Positions 10,735-22,780 of a stretch of 64,000 nucleotides of DNA are shown here, in pieces. The notes under the pieces were generated by a model. It saw only the letters and a list, made by a program, of their open reading frames with translations, was not told where the DNA came from and ran no database searches. The stretch comes from Takakia lepidozioides (lineage: Eukaryota; Streptophyta; Takakiopsida; Takakiales; Takakiaceae), in the NCBI GenBank assembly GCA_030704615.1, contig CM060734.1:47014042-47078041 (forward strand). The letters run 5' to 3'. The translations under genes were made by a program, and so were the position numbers. How positions within the stretch are numbered: the first letter of the stretch is position 1; each line of letters opens with the position of its first letter.

Positions 10735-11215
10735 CCGATTGCACTCACTAGTACAGATTATCGTTTTTATGACTGTAAATATCACTACATTTGCAGTGAT
10801 AAGTGCAATTATGACTACATCACTCTGCAGTGACAAACAAGAAGTCAGTTCTACCATCACTGCGGAGTGATAAGTGCGAAGTGATGGTCGTCACTGCAGA
10901 CGTGGCACCTGCCAACGACTCAGAGTGACGTGGGGTGTAGTGTTGTAGTCATATTTATACGACTACAAGGCTACGTGTCATGACTACACTTACGACTATG
11001 TCACTACAGATGAGCGCCAACATGGAGAGGTCTCTCCATGACACGCATGACTCCCCGAATGTATATGACTACACGACTGTACCTTATGACTACACTTATG
11101 ACTATATCACTACTCACTACATCATTGAGGGTAGCATGTGGTATATTTCATGACTACAAATATGACTCCATCACTATAGGTTTGTACTAGTTCTGGTAGG
11201 TCATCTAACACGTGT
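10735..11215. repeat. TGACTACA-rich subterminal-like repeat block
   Basis: Many copies of tatgactaca / gactacat / tcactac occur in both senses. The block begins at CACTAGTACAGATTATCG (10,744) and ends near 'gtttgtactagttc' (11,190), an imperfect inverted counterpart. The start motif is repeated in reverse complement at about 18,170-18,200, next to another such block. Short terminal inverted repeats starting CACTA plus dense subterminal motifs fit a CACTA-like DNA transposon remnant, but no transposase or clear 3-bp target duplication was found. Confidence 0.5.
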
Positions 11216-11689
11216 CCTTATTCAATTAGTTTATAAAACCATTAATGTTATTTTATTTATTAATTTCATGTAAATTTTATTTATCGTTTTGATATTCAGA
11301 TATGTTTTAATATACAGAGCAATATATTTAATTGAATGAAAGAATTTCACACAAATACACAGATTGTTGAATGTCGATCATACAACAAAAAACCAATGGG
11401 AAAAATGTTCTCATGGATGCCGCAAAGGCTCTACAATGAGCATTCAAGAAGCATGAAAGGCCACATGGATAAATAACCAAGCCTCAAAGGCTACAAGTCC
11501 CAAAACCCAAGCCCACACCGGGGCAGCAGTCCACTAGTACTCCTACAATTGAAGAGCTCTATTTACAAATCACCATTGTGGCATATTTTCAACTACATTG
11601 CATCACATAGTCCCACCATTGACTGGGATCAGAAAAATAATCATTCCACAACTTCTCATCATTTGCCCCTAGGTCTCCAAAGCCTCTAT
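11216..11689. other. No gene seen; AT-rich spacer
   Basis: The first 150 bases are strongly AT-rich. The rest is non-coding sequence leading into the PPR pseudogene. Open frames here have no recognisable domain. Confidence 0.5.
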
Positions 11690-12990
11690 CCCGCGCCCTT
11701 ACTGTACATACCCTGCAATCATCACACTCCACAACACCACATGTCGTTCAGCCATACTATCGAACACTCCCTTTGCATCCTCATTGCACCCACATTTGGC
11801 ATACATATCCACCAAGGCAGTGTTCAGAATGACAGGTGCAATTCCAGATTTGATGATGCCACCATGCATCTTTTTGCCCTTTTCCAGGGCTGCCAGGCTT
11901 GCACGAGCATTGCAAACACACAAACGTGATCTGGTTACACTTCACCCCTTCCCCCATCATTTGCTCATAGGTCTCCAAGGCCTCCATCTCGTGCCCCTGC
12001 TGTGCATATCCTGCAAGCATGGCATTCCATGCTTGTTCAGCCATACTATCGAACACTCCCTTTGCATCCTCGATGCACCCACATTTTGCATACATGTCCA
12101 CTAGCCTCCAGGGTATTGTTCAGAATGACATCGGGTACAATCCAGCTCTGACAATGTCACCATGGACCTCTTTGCCCTTTTCTAGGGCTGCCAGGCTTGC
12201 ACATGCATTGCAAATGCACACAAACGTGATGTGGTTGGGCTTCACCCCTTCCCCCATCATTTGATCATAGATCTCCAAAGCCTCCGTACCAAGTCACTGC
12301 TGTGCATACCCTGCAAGCATCGCGTTCCATGACACCACATCTCGTTCAGCCATAGACTTGTTGAAAACTCCCTTCGCATCCTTAATGCACCCACATTTCG
12401 CATACATGTCCACCAGGGCAAGGTTCAGAATAACATCTGGTACAATTCCAGCTTTGACGATGTCACCATGGATCTCTTTCCCCTTTTCCAGAGCTCCCCT
12501 GCTTGCACACATTGCAAACACAAACAAATGTGATGTGGTTGGGCTTCACCCTTTTGCGCAGCATTTGCTCATAGGTCTCCAAAAGCATTCCTACCACACC
12601 CATGCTTGGTAAATCCTGCCAACATTATATTCCACGTGATCAAAGATCGACGTTGAGGCATTCTGTTGAACACTTGGTGAGCATCCATGATGCTCCCACA
12701 CTTAACATACATGTTGACAAGGGTGTTGAGTATGAAAACATTTGGTGTGAATCCACTGTAGATAATGTGAGTGTGCACCTACTTTCCAGCTTCTAGACCT
12801 TGAATCATCTTGATGCACTTAAGCAAGAGACCGACATACGTACCTGAATCTACTGAAATTCCTCCTTGGTTTAAAGTCTGTAGAGCCTCTGTCAGTCTGC
12901 CTACCTCACCAAGCATCTTCACATGCCCAGAAGTGCCAGAAGAGCATTGTGGACTCCCTCTCTTGATCCTCTTTCAGACGATGTGGTCAT
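11690..12990 (-). pseudogene. PLS-type pentatricopeptide-repeat gene, degenerate
   Basis: Read from 12,990 down, the minus strand encodes a run of PPR motifs in several frames: EALQTLNQGG, then GLEAGK-stop-VHTHIIYSGFTPN, NTLVNMYVKCGSIMDAHQVF, GALEKGKEIHGDIVKAGIVP, LVDMYAKCGCIKDAKGVF, MAERDVVSWNAMLAGYAQQ, and further diverged repeats to 11,690. These are the alternating P, L and S motifs of organellar RNA-binding proteins. An in-frame TAG at about 12,783 replaces the CAG (Gln) kept in a shard at 16,050. There are several frameshifts, and no start codon region or DYW domain is visible. The repeats near 12,000, 12,300 and 11,800 are very similar, so internal duplication may have occurred after decay began. 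Confidence 0.85.
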
Positions 12991-14667
12991 GGTTGAGGTG
13001 CCTGATTTACCAACTGTGCCGCAGCAGCAGCTGCCTTTAGTTGACCATCTACCCATGTAGGTTTCTTGTGGCTATTGATCCACAGGGAATCATAGGTAAT
13101 CTTGAGCTTGAAATCTGGCCATGTTTGCTGAATCTAGACCCACACTCTATCCCTGCACCTTCAGCTATCCTGCCTCTCCACAAATAGTGCATTCATCCTT
13201 GCGTTGCTGCTAGCAGCTAACAATGACAGCCTAGATTTGTTCTAGGAAACACCCAACTCAGCTTATCACACTAGTTCCTATGCTCAATTGCATTTGCTAT
13301 TCTCTGTAATCCCACATGCATTCACCTTTTTGCCTCGATTGTCCCACCATTGATGACAGCTTCTCCTCGATTCTGTTACCTGTTTCTGGATACTTTCCTG
13401 TTGTCACATTGGCCGTATCATGTCAGTCACTTCAAACTATAAAAGGTTCATTCAACCAGCTAACTTGCAAAATTCAACTTGAAAATTTAAGGACGACTTT
13501 GATAATAGGGAAAAATAGGCTGAAATGTGTTGAAGGTGCCTTCATTAGCAGTGCCTTGTTCTATCAATTGTACTGCTGCCGCTTCTATTTCCAGTTGACC
13601 ATCTACCCATGCAGATTTCTTGTAGCTATTGATCCACAGGGAATCAAAAGTAATCTTATGTTTGAAACCCGGTCCTCTTGGATGAATCTAGACCTCTGTC
13701 CCTAGTCCTTCAGCTATCCTTGCCTGTGTAGAAAATCATGAATACATCTCAGCCTTGCTGCTGGCAGCTGACTGACGGCGTGACCTTCTTCCAGCAAACC
13801 CCAACCCTAATGATGAAAAGGCAAAACAAACTGCCAAAAGTTTGAAGAAGAAGGTGCTCACCACATTGTTCTTGACCTTATGTCATGACACATGGAGGAT
13901 TTAACCGACCATCAACCCAAAATGACCTCGTGTGTGTTGCTTGTGTCTGTAGTCAGGTAATGTCGGATTGGTCAGACTGGACAAGTGTTCATTCCACCGC
14001 TTCTCCTCATTCTGTTATCTGTTTTTAGATACTTTCCTGCTACCACATCAGCAAAAACTTGTCAAGTCACCCCAAACCACCCACAGATCCACCTAATGAG
14101 CTAACTTACAGCATTCAACATGCATCTCAAGGCCGAGTCTGATGAGAGGGCAAAACAGGCTGAAATAGGTGGAAGAAGAAGGTGCCCTCACTACATTTCC
14201 TCGACCTTGTGTCATGACCCATGGAGGATTTGACTTACCATGAACCCAAGAGGACCTCTTGTGTGTACTTCTTGTGTCTGAGTCAGGTAATGTCGAATTG
14301 GTCTGTGAGAACCGCCACGGTGCAGCTGAGCGGGCAGAGATTGAAACATGGCCTGCTAAGACCAAGCTAACTCTCCCAAGAACCTTGTAAACATCAGGAA
14401 GAATACCAAATCATGGTAGTAACAGGAGCCAAGAGCGTACCTTTGCAGGATGGACAACACACCTTGTGATTGCGGTTGTCCCACCATCGTGAAGGATCTT
14501 TATAAAACTCATGCCAGCTCACATCACGAATGAGCTAACTTGCAGAACTCTACATGAAATTTTAGGGACGACTCTGATAACAGGGCAAAACAGGGTGAAA
14601 TGTGCTGAAGAAGATACCTTCATTAGCAGCAAATTGTTCTATCAATTGTGCTGCTGCCACTTCTGTT
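12991..14667. repeat. Low-copy repeat mosaic around PPR debris
   Basis: 'gaccatctacccatg.ag.tttcttg' appears at about 13,035 and 13,600. The 'ctaacttgcaaaattcaac...ggacgac' block at 13,460-13,535 recurs at 14,100-14,170 and 14,530-14,610, and inverted at 15,710-15,790. 'ggatactttcctgttgtcac' at about 13,388 is the sequence also joined to a PPR motif inside gypsy-1. No intact gene is supported. Confidence 0.6.
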
Positions 14668-14755
14668 TCCAGGATGACATCTGGTACAATTCCAGCTTTG
14701 ACAATGTCACTATGGACCTCTTTCCTCTTTTCCAGAGCTCCCAGCTATGCATAAG
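14668..14755 (-). pseudogene. PPR shard
   Basis: The minus strand reads LGALEKRKEVHSDIVKAGIV, the L-motif text of the PPR pseudogenes at 12,480 and 17,130. It is a single isolated motif in non-coding surroundings. Confidence 0.7.
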
Positions 14756-15615
14756 GAAGGCTGACAAGGAGTGGTCAACGAGGACATCTCAATAACTGCT
14801 TGTTGGTCTGAAACCCCAGGATGGGATCAGCAGGGTTTGTACCCACCCCTTCTCTCTTATCCTACACAGTACAGAGAACAATGCTTGTTTCTGTGATTAA
14901 TTCAGGCCTGGCACTCACAAAAACTATTGTGAATTGGGGAGTCATACAACCATGACACCGCTAATCAGATGAAGGACACTTCAACACTGGATTCGGCAGA
15001 CCAAAACAGTCATGGGCACATATAACACAACACAGTTACATGAGGGAATGAATTCATATATGTGACTGCTCCGCACAGTACGCAGCCCTGCCAGGCAGGG
15101 CCCAGACCTGCACAGATACATTCACTCGATAACCGTTACACATCCTAAAAAAAAAACTAAACTCCTAAACATACAAAACTGTTTGAGAGGCCAAATTAGC
15201 AAACACCCAGACATGACATGGGCAGACATGGTCAATACAAGAGAGGGCCAAACATTTCAGCCCACTATACAATCCATCACTCATTCCAGGCAGGTAACAC
15301 ATATGAAAGAAAACACACACAAGGATCATTAAGGACCAATTTCGAAAGGGAAGGATTAATATACATACCTGAGTCGGGAATATGCAGACATGTATAGCAG
15401 CAACATGTGCAACAAGTGTTTGGAAGCCATGACCATGCTGCATAAATCTGACTTAGTGAGTAGCCTCAGTTAACCCACTGGATGTCACCAAAGGCAAGAT
15501 TGGACTTTCAGAAATAAGGCATGCTGCGAGTTTGAAGTTCCAAGCTATGCAGACCAATTTCAACTCCCCTAAAAACACCAAAGTACCCTATGTCTAATCA
15601 TGGAAAACCTGGCTC
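14756..15615. other. No gene supported
   Basis: There are open frames (for example minus 15,165-15,443) but they lack domains, and their Cys- and hydrophobic-rich composition looks like chance. No repeat relationship was noticed beyond the edges. Confidence 0.4.
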
Positions 15616-15715
15616 CACTCCACGAGATGTGGTGTCGTGGAGTGCGATGACTGCAGGATATACATAGCAAGGGCGCGAGATGGAGGCTTTGGAGACCTAT
15701 GAGCACCTTCTTCAA
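15616..15715 (+). pseudogene. PPR shard, plus strand
   Basis: Plus-strand text reads DVVSWSAMTAGYT, an in-frame TAG, then QGREMEALETYE, a P/S PPR motif broken by one stop. Orientation is opposite to the main PPR pseudogenes on either side. Confidence 0.75.
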
Positions 15716-16039
15716 CACATTTCAGCCTGTTTTCCCTGTTATCAGAGTCGTCCCTAAATTTTTAGGTTGAATTCTGCAAGTTAGCTCGTTGGTGCAAAAA
15801 AAGTGAATGCCTGTTGGAAGTGCAAGTCAGTATAGGAACTTGTGTGATAAGTAGGGTTAGGGTGTTTGTTGGAACAGATCTAGGCTGTCATTGTCAACTG
15901 CTAGCTGCAAGACAAAGATGTGTGCATGATTTGTGTAGAGGCAGAGATAGCTGAAAGAGCAGGGATAGAGAGTGGGTCCACATTCATCCAAGAGGGCCAA
16001 GATTACTTATGATTCCTTGGATCAATAGCTACAAGAAAC

Positions 16040-16115
16040 CTGCGTGGAAGGTCTGGAAGCTGGAAAGCAGGTGCACACTCATATTATCCAAAGTGGATTC
16101 ACGCCAAAAAAATTT
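16040..16115 (+). pseudogene. PPR shard, plus strand
   Basis: It reads LEAGKQVHTHIIQSGFT, homologous to the minus-strand text near 12,780. It preserves the glutamine codon that is a stop in that copy, so the two derive from a common coding ancestor. Confidence 0.75.
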
Positions 16116-16989
16116 CTACTCAACACCCACCTGTGCTGTTTTCACCCACCCAGGCTCTCCACAGAATTGAAATTTTGCTTTGGAGTTTGTAGTTTTCACC
16201 AGTGTTTCTCTCTGGTGCCCTAAGTGATGATCTCTATGGCACTGTTGCAACTACAAACAGTATCACAGGTACCCACTGAATAGTGAGTGCTAGTTTTTTG
16301 GAGGTTTGCAAAGCATCATCAGCAGGTAGCTATTCAGGCCGGAAATCTGTTGTTGTGAATCTTACTTGTGCAAGTAGACTGCTCCCCAGTCTATTGATTT
16401 TGCTGTTCAATTCTCCAGACTTAGTGTTTTAGGGGGTACCTTTTTTCTTTTTTTGGTTGCCATGGAATTAGCATGCGGCTATCGAAGACTCAACAGCAGT
16501 GTAGGATTAATGTTGAGAGGACTGCAAGGTAAATCTTCCTCAGGCCTCGAGGTTTTATAAGAAGGAGGAGGAAGCGTGAGCCTCTTTGCATCCGTTGCAG
16601 CCAAGCTGTGTCGTCTGAGGCTGCTGCGCATAGTAATGGAGATGAAGAGGGAGAGAATGATGGAGCTATGGGCTTAGCCACGTTAGAACAGTATATTCAA
16701 CTCAATGTTGGCTCTTGGAGTGGCACGTTCACAGTATGTATCCAGTAGCATTCTCGCTGTCTAGACCGGCAAAATCCTTGAAACTAGGACTGATTTCCAG
16801 AAATGTGATGCGCCTTTTGGGTCTCTACCTATTTAAGGAATTTTCCACATCCACATTTTTTCCTGGGTTGATTGAGTCCTAGAATTCTGCAGGATACTGA
16901 CATTGATAAATTAACCCTTATGAAACACCTCCATTCCCTTCACCTTCGAAATGTAGAGGAAGTATCATGGTGGACAACTTATGCCTTCA
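16116..16989. other. No gene supported
   Basis: Neither strand shows a domain. The plus strand has a short run LMLRGLQGKSSSG near 16,510, with no support from neighbours. Probably anonymous spacer. Confidence 0.4.
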
Positions 16990-17600
16990 TTTTTAGCCAT
17001 CATAAATCTGTGGTACGACACTCCCTTTGCACCCTCGATGCACCCACATTTTGCATACATGTCCACGAGTACTGTTCAGAATGACATCGGGTACAATTCC
17101 AGCTCTGACAATGTTACCATGGATCTCTTTGCCCTTTTCCAGGGCTGCCAGGCTTACGCATGCATTGCAAATGCAATCAAACGTTATGTGGTCGGGCTTC
17201 ACCCCTTCCGCCATCATTTGATCGTAGGTCTCCAAAGCCTCCTTCCCGCGGCCTTGCTGTGCATACCTTGTAAGCATCGTTCAGCCACACTGTTTCAAAC
17301 TCCCTTCACATCCTCGATGTACCCACATTTCGCATACATGTCCACGAGGGTGATATTGCAAACTTAACGAATGTGACCCGGTCCGGCTTCACCCCTTCCC
17401 GCATTATTTGCTCATACGTCTCCGAAGCCTCTATACCATGCCCCCACTGTGCATATCCTCGCCCTTCCTACATCATTTGCTTAAGAATAAGCTCAAGAAA
17501 ACTGCATCAGTGCTCAAGAATAGGTCGCAAAGCCTCAACCCCACCCCCCTGCATTGCATATCCTGCGATCGTCTCGTTCCATGATATAAGTTCTCCCTGC
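16990..17600 (-). pseudogene. PPR pseudogene, second block
   Basis: The minus strand encodes a run of PPR motifs: YAQQGRGKEALETYDQMMAE, GVKPDHITF, CVSLAALEKGKEIHGNIVRA, GIVPDVILNS. Additional diverged motifs extend to about 17,600. Frames shift several times (around 17,280 and 17,370-17,480), with a truncated end at 16,990. It is close in sequence to the 11.7-12.6 kb block, so both are probably duplicates of one source gene rather than independent PPR loci. Confidence 0.8.
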
Positions 17601-17699
17601 TTCGGCTCGATACTACGAAAACATATGGTAGCGTGGGAGACAAAAAGAGGCTAAGTCCCAGCCCTGTGTGTTCACGGCTGAACGTGGGCAACCTTAAAG

Positions 17700-18205
17700 C
17701 AATTTTTTGAATTTTTTAACTTTTTGCACTTTGTGTCATTCCATCGACACAAGTCCTTTGTTAAAGATAGATGGATGAGGTCATCCAATGGATGAACCCA
17801 TTCATGTATATGCCTTAAGATGCCATGTGTAGTGATGTAGTCATATAAACATAGTTGTGAAACCTACTGTAGTCATGTAGTCATAAGCTTCTATGGCATG
17901 TCATCAATGTGTAGTACTGGTGTAGTCATTTAGTCATAAGCTTATATGGCACATGTCTGACGTGTAATATTGCGTATGACAACTAGTTATATAAACCAAG
18001 CATGTGTTCTTGGTCAACAATGTTTGACCACAGCTCCTAGTCATGTAGTAACATATATGACTTCATTAGATTAAAATATATTAAAATGCGCCCAACAATG
18101 GGTTTCATCACTATGTAGTCACATATATAGTCATGGTTACCAAGGTTTATATTACCCGTAGTCATAAAAACGACAATCTGTACTAGTGACTTATCATTCA
18201 TATTG
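17700..18205. repeat. Second TGACTACA / TAGTCAT block
   Basis: It is enriched in gtagtcat, the reverse complement of the motifs at 10,735-11,215, and ends at 'cgacaatctgtactagtg' (about 18,170-18,200), the inverse of the start at 10,744. It is probably another end of the same element family. Confidence 0.55.
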
Positions 18206-18379
18206 TTTTGAAAGAACAATTGCAGGGTGGCAGTACATCTAAGTCCACAAACTGCACAGCATCCCACCAGTCGGTGGGTGAACATGACCTATACTCATGC
18301 TAAAATTATTATGACTGCACGTATGGCTGAATAGACTATCGATCTACAACAAAAATCGTAGCACTGAATTGCTGGGAGC

Positions 18380-18800
18380 TGATCATGTGCATCTATGCAA
18401 AGCGTCATCCGTTAAGTACTTGCAATGATTAATACGGCTTTATGGGTAAGCATGCTGAACTTACTCTACACTTCTAGCTCCAAACACATGTGGGGAATAA
18501 CTTCGACAATCTCTCTACAGTGTCCGGCCTTCATCATGACTTCATGAACCAGCAAGTCAGGGTTGTATCCTCAAGTGTCAGAGGATCCCTCAAAATTGTT
18601 ACGCATGACCATAGGCAAAAGCACTACGAATTGTGAGTATGGAAAGCAAATCTACAGTTGATAATGCAGCCGGATCAGCAATCCTTGCCGGTTCATGAAG
18701 TTATGTCGGTGTTCTGGCACTTGCACAGGGCCCAATACGTCACAAACTTACAGTTCCCTCTTCTGGTCACTAGCGGATTGTTAATTGAGGGGACCTTGCT
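18380..18800 (-). repeat. Diverged copy C of the inverted-repeat family
   Basis: It shares order and orientation with 36,060-36,470 (arm B) and matches 6,840-7,120 of arm A in reverse. Landmarks: 'aggatccctcaaaattgtta', 'gtgagtatggaaa', 'ccctcttctggtcac'. It is more diverged than A and B are from each other. No gene. Confidence 0.7.
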
Positions 18801-19462
18801 TATCTCCACCGCCATAACTTGAGGTAAATAATTCAAAGGTGTAAACTCTTAAAACTTAATCTGTGACTTCATTGTCATTGTCAAATTATATCCAAGCTAG
18901 TTCCGGTGCATTTAATAGGCTGTGTTTGGCAACTAGATATATTACATGACCAATGACTTCGCTTGCAGACAAGATCCATATGGTGTTAGAAACATGAGAG
19001 TTTTATTTCATGAGGGGTGAGAGGGGGTGCCAAGTTTGTGATCATCATTGTTCATAACAATGTCAACTCACTATCTCCCTGGTCTGCATGATATGCCTCC
19101 AATAAGTATTTGTCCAGGCTCCAAACCTCATATTATCAAGCATGCCTTGTGCGACCATCTCTGTCCGGCATACCTAGCACCTGCCCAAGAATGGCGCAAG
19201 CCCAAGAATGAGGATATTGCCATTGAGGTTGAAGAGCAGTGCCAGGATGAAGCAATGCCCCCGTCGTGTTTGGTTTCAGGGTCGTCCTAGACTCTAGTCG
19301 ATTGCGTGTGGGAGAGACCGGGGAGGGGCCTAGTTTGGATTATCTAGGTGGAGGACTACATGACCTCGAGGACGGTCCATGTACTCTGCATGCACTGTTG
19401 CATTCCCGAGCCACTTCGTTGATATTGTCACCATTTTGAACCCACTGTCTGTTTTGCAGAAC
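18801..19462 (+). other. Possible coding remnant of unknown type
   Basis: Two plus-strand stretches have a coding look: about 19,048-19,290 (a frame ending EVEEQCQDEAMPPSCLVSGS) and 19,278-19,436 (a frame containing EGPSLDYLGGGLHDLEDG). A third candidate, PDEHEDLHELGLGG, begins at 19,463 just before the gypsy-1 insertion and would continue from 25,231. 'ttttgcag' before it could be a splice acceptor. I recognise no domain. These may be a captured gene fragment inside the repeat. Confidence 0.25.
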
Positions 19463-19467
19463 CCGAT

Positions 19468-20063
19468 TACAACAACCCTGGGTTCTGACAGGAATCACTC
19501 TGAAAAATCCTTTTACAGTTCAGGTCTTGATGGAACCATAATCACATGGTCTACATAGTCCTTTTGTAAAAAAGGTAAACCATAGTCCCTGTCCTACAAA
19601 AGCCAGTGACTATTTCTAGATTAACCAATTCTAATATGCACAGCACCGGTTATCACATCCGGTCCACCCAGCCACCACGCCGTGCCTATCTCCTGCATCA
19701 GTTCTATCGGATCCTAGTGTCCTCCAGGCCATCATCCTCAGTCCTCTTCTCCTCCCTTCGTGTCTGCCAGAACCGCCGCTCTTTCTTCGTGTACAGGTGA
19801 CCTTCACCACCTGTTGACCTCCTTGGCAGGTGATCAGTACTCAAAACTGGCAGTTGTCTCTCCAAACCTTCACGTGATGCATCATGGATACAACCACAAA
19901 CATTTCCCTTTCCCAACTTTCAACATATCTTCCCTCTCCGCCAAAACTTAAAGGGAAAGCTAGGTTAGTCAAGGTAGTGCTATATAGCTGACTTAGCCAG
20001 TGACTATCAACTAATCAAACACATGTGAACTCCTGTAAGAGGACTGCCTAGAGGGCCATAACA
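19468..20063 (-). repeat. Gypsy-1 3' LTR (596 bp)
   Basis: From 19,468 to about 19,872 it closely matches the other LTR. From there to 20,040 it is unrelated to it, before the two reconverge on gcctagagggccataaca. It is about 90 bases longer than the 5' LTR. The pol stop codon (minus strand, 20,048-20,050) lies just inside it. Confidence 0.9.
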
Positions 20064-20079
20064 AACTCCCCCACTAAAG
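20064..20079 (-). promoter_or_regulatory. Gypsy-1 polypurine tract
   Basis: On the minus strand, ctttagtgggggagtt abuts the 3' LTR. This purine run is the expected primer for plus-strand DNA synthesis. Confidence 0.75.
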
Positions 20080-22661
20080 ATTCATCATTGTCCGCAATGA
20101 TAGTGAAATGGGGAAAATCCAATTGCAGGTCACTCTCTTTTTCCCAAGTAGCTTCAGATTCTGGATAGTGATACCAGTTGACAAGATGTTCACGATATGA
20201 ACGATTTCGAAGGTGTTTCGTTCTTGTCTCCAGAATAGATTCAGGTTCAGCCAATAACTGACCTTCATTCATAACTTTGGGTAGTTCGGGTAGAATATGA
20301 CTGGGGTCTGCCAGGTATTTCCTTAGGAGGCTGACATGAAAGACGTCATGGATTTTCCAAGTAGTTGGCAGATCTAGCTGGTATGCCACAGATCCATAAC
20401 GCTTTAAGATCACAAAAGGTCCACAGATTTTGGGGACAGCTCAGGACACTTACCCAATTTCAACTGGCTTCTTTTGGGAGCAACTTTCAAGAAGACCTTG
20501 TCGCCTACCTCAAATTCACCTTAGACAATGGCGTGGAAAGAGAAGCTGGGGTCAAACAATCGCGTCCATAGAGTGCTTGAAATGGGCTCATCCCGATGGC
20601 ACTATGGAAATTCTTGTTATAGGCGAACTCTGTCAAATACAAGTACTGCTCCCAGGAAGTCTGTCTCTGACCAACATACATTCTCAGCATATCCTCAATG
20701 GTTCGGTTGGTCCGTTCTGTTTGGGGATCTGTTTTAGGATGATATGCAGTACTAAGTCTTAACTTGGTTCCCAAAAGTTTAAACAAAGCATTCCAAAAGT
20801 GACTTGTGAACTTCATGTCCTTGTCACAAATGATCTCACGAGGTATCCCGTGGATCCGAAAGATTTCTTTCATGAACAGTGAAGCCACCTCAAGGGCAGT
20901 GACTGTCATTTTTGTGGGAATCAAGTGTGCTGTCTTTGACAGTCTATCAGCAACCACCATTATGCTATTATGTCCATTTCTGGTCCGTGGCAGTGCTACT
21001 ATAAAATCCATACTTATCGATTCCCAGTTTCCACTGGGAATACTTAGTGGTTGTAATAATCTTGGAGGACGTATCCTTTCTAATTTCGAGACTTGACATG
21101 GAAAGCATCTATCCACATACTCTTTGATCTGTCTCTTCATTCCTGGCCAGAAATATTGTTTTCTAACGACCACATAGGTTCTCTGAAAGCCCGGATGTCT
21201 AGCTATGGGAATATTATGACAGTCATAAATGATACGGAGTCGCAAATCCTGTAAAGAGGGAATGCACATACGTATGTGATAATATAATATCCCATCACGC
21301 AACAAGTATGGACGGTACTTGTCAATCTCATCAGAGGTCCGACGGTCATGCAAGAGGCTTTCATATGGTGCTTTAAAAAACACATCATCAGCATAATGAT
21401 TCTTCACATCATCAATCATAGAGACACAACATTGACCATCGGCCTTCTAGAGAGTGCATCTGCCAGTACATTCTCCTTTCCCTTCACATACCAGATCATA
21501 ATGAAACTGTTGAAGGAATTCAACCCATCGAATCTGACGACGACTCAAATTGGATTGTAGACTGAGATATTTTAAACTCTCATGATCCATTTCAATTGTA
21601 AAGTCCACAGGAAGCAAGTAGTGCCTCCATATCTTCAGTGCGTGAATCATAGCCAAAAGTTCTTTTTCATGAACAGGATAATTCTATGCAGCTAGACTCA
21701 TGAGCTTTCTGGACTCATAGGCAATAACCTGACCACTTTGCATCAATACTGCTCCAATAGCGAGGTCACTCGCATCAGTGCAAAGCACTATCTCATTCCT
21801 GGTAGGATCAATTAGCTTCAAGACTGGAGCATGAGTCAATGCAAACTTTAGCTTGTCAAAGCTAACATCACAATGTGGAGTCCAAGCTTCATTCCAATCC
21901 TTAGAAGTAGAGTTCTTTAGTAGATCAGTCATCGGGGCTGCAATGCGAGAGAATGATTTGATAAACTTTCGCAGAAAGCTAGCAAACCCAACAAAGCTTC
22001 TGACTTCTGTTTTATCTTTGGGTTTGGGCCATTCGGCCACAGCCTGAATCTTCTTTGAATCAATGGACACTCTATCCTTTGAGATATGAAATCCCAAATA
22101 GTCCATATGATCTACAAAGAACTCACATTTACTCTTCTTTGCAAACAGACGATTCTGCCTTAAGATATCCAAGACCATTCTCAAATGTTGTTCATGCTCT
22201 TCTTCTGTTTTAGAAAATTTCAGGATGTCATCCATGAAGACAAGAACCATCTTGCCAAGGTATTTTCGAAACAGAGAGTTCATCAAGTGCATGAACGTAG
22301 CCAGAGCATTGGTAAGTCCAAATGGCATTTCCGTATATTCATAATGGCCAAAGCGTGATCGAAATCCAGTCTTAGGAATATCTGCATCCTTAATTCGTAT
22401 CTGGTGGTAACCTGATCGCAGATCAAGTTTGGAAAAGACCTTACTCGCATATAGGTGATCGAAGATATCATCAATGCGTGGAAGTGGATATTTATTCGTG
22501 ATTGTCATTTTGTTCATCCACCTATAGTCCACACAGAGTCTTAACCCACCATCTTTTTTCTTTCTGAACATGACTGGAGCGCCCTAAGGGGATTTGCTAG
22601 CCCGAATATACCCCTTCTCAAGTAAGTCACTCAATTGTTTTTCAAGTTCTTCAGTTTCGGG

Positions 22662-22780
22662 ATACTTTCTTGTTGTCACATTGGCAGTATCAATCCCACA
22701 CGCATGCTGTGCATATCCTGCAATCATAGCACTCCATGATACCACATTTCGTTCAGCCATCTTGACAAACACAATTGAGT
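22662..22780 (-). pseudogene. PPR motif inserted in frame within gypsy-1 pol
   Basis: Between conserved chromovirus text PYRHS and EELEKQL the minus strand reads MAERNVVSWSAMIAGYAQ, a typical PPR motif, then TANVTTRKYPET. Gypsy-2 has only about four residues (LVEN) at this place. The frame stays open through the insert. The second part matches non-coding sequence near 13,388-13,430, so the inserted block was already a PPR-plus-repeat chimera. Confidence 0.85.

Noticed and set aside
10735-11215. CRISPR-like array
   Set aside because: The repeated motifs are short, irregularly spaced and in both orientations, in a eukaryotic genome; there are no uniform spacers.
15165-15443. 92-codon minus frame as a membrane protein
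   Set aside because: Hydrophobic and Cys-rich but without a recognised family, no neighbours or conserved copy to support it.
11690-17600. A functional PPR gene
   Set aside because: Several frameshifts, an in-frame TAG, mixed strands and missing ends make a working protein impossible without extensive repair.
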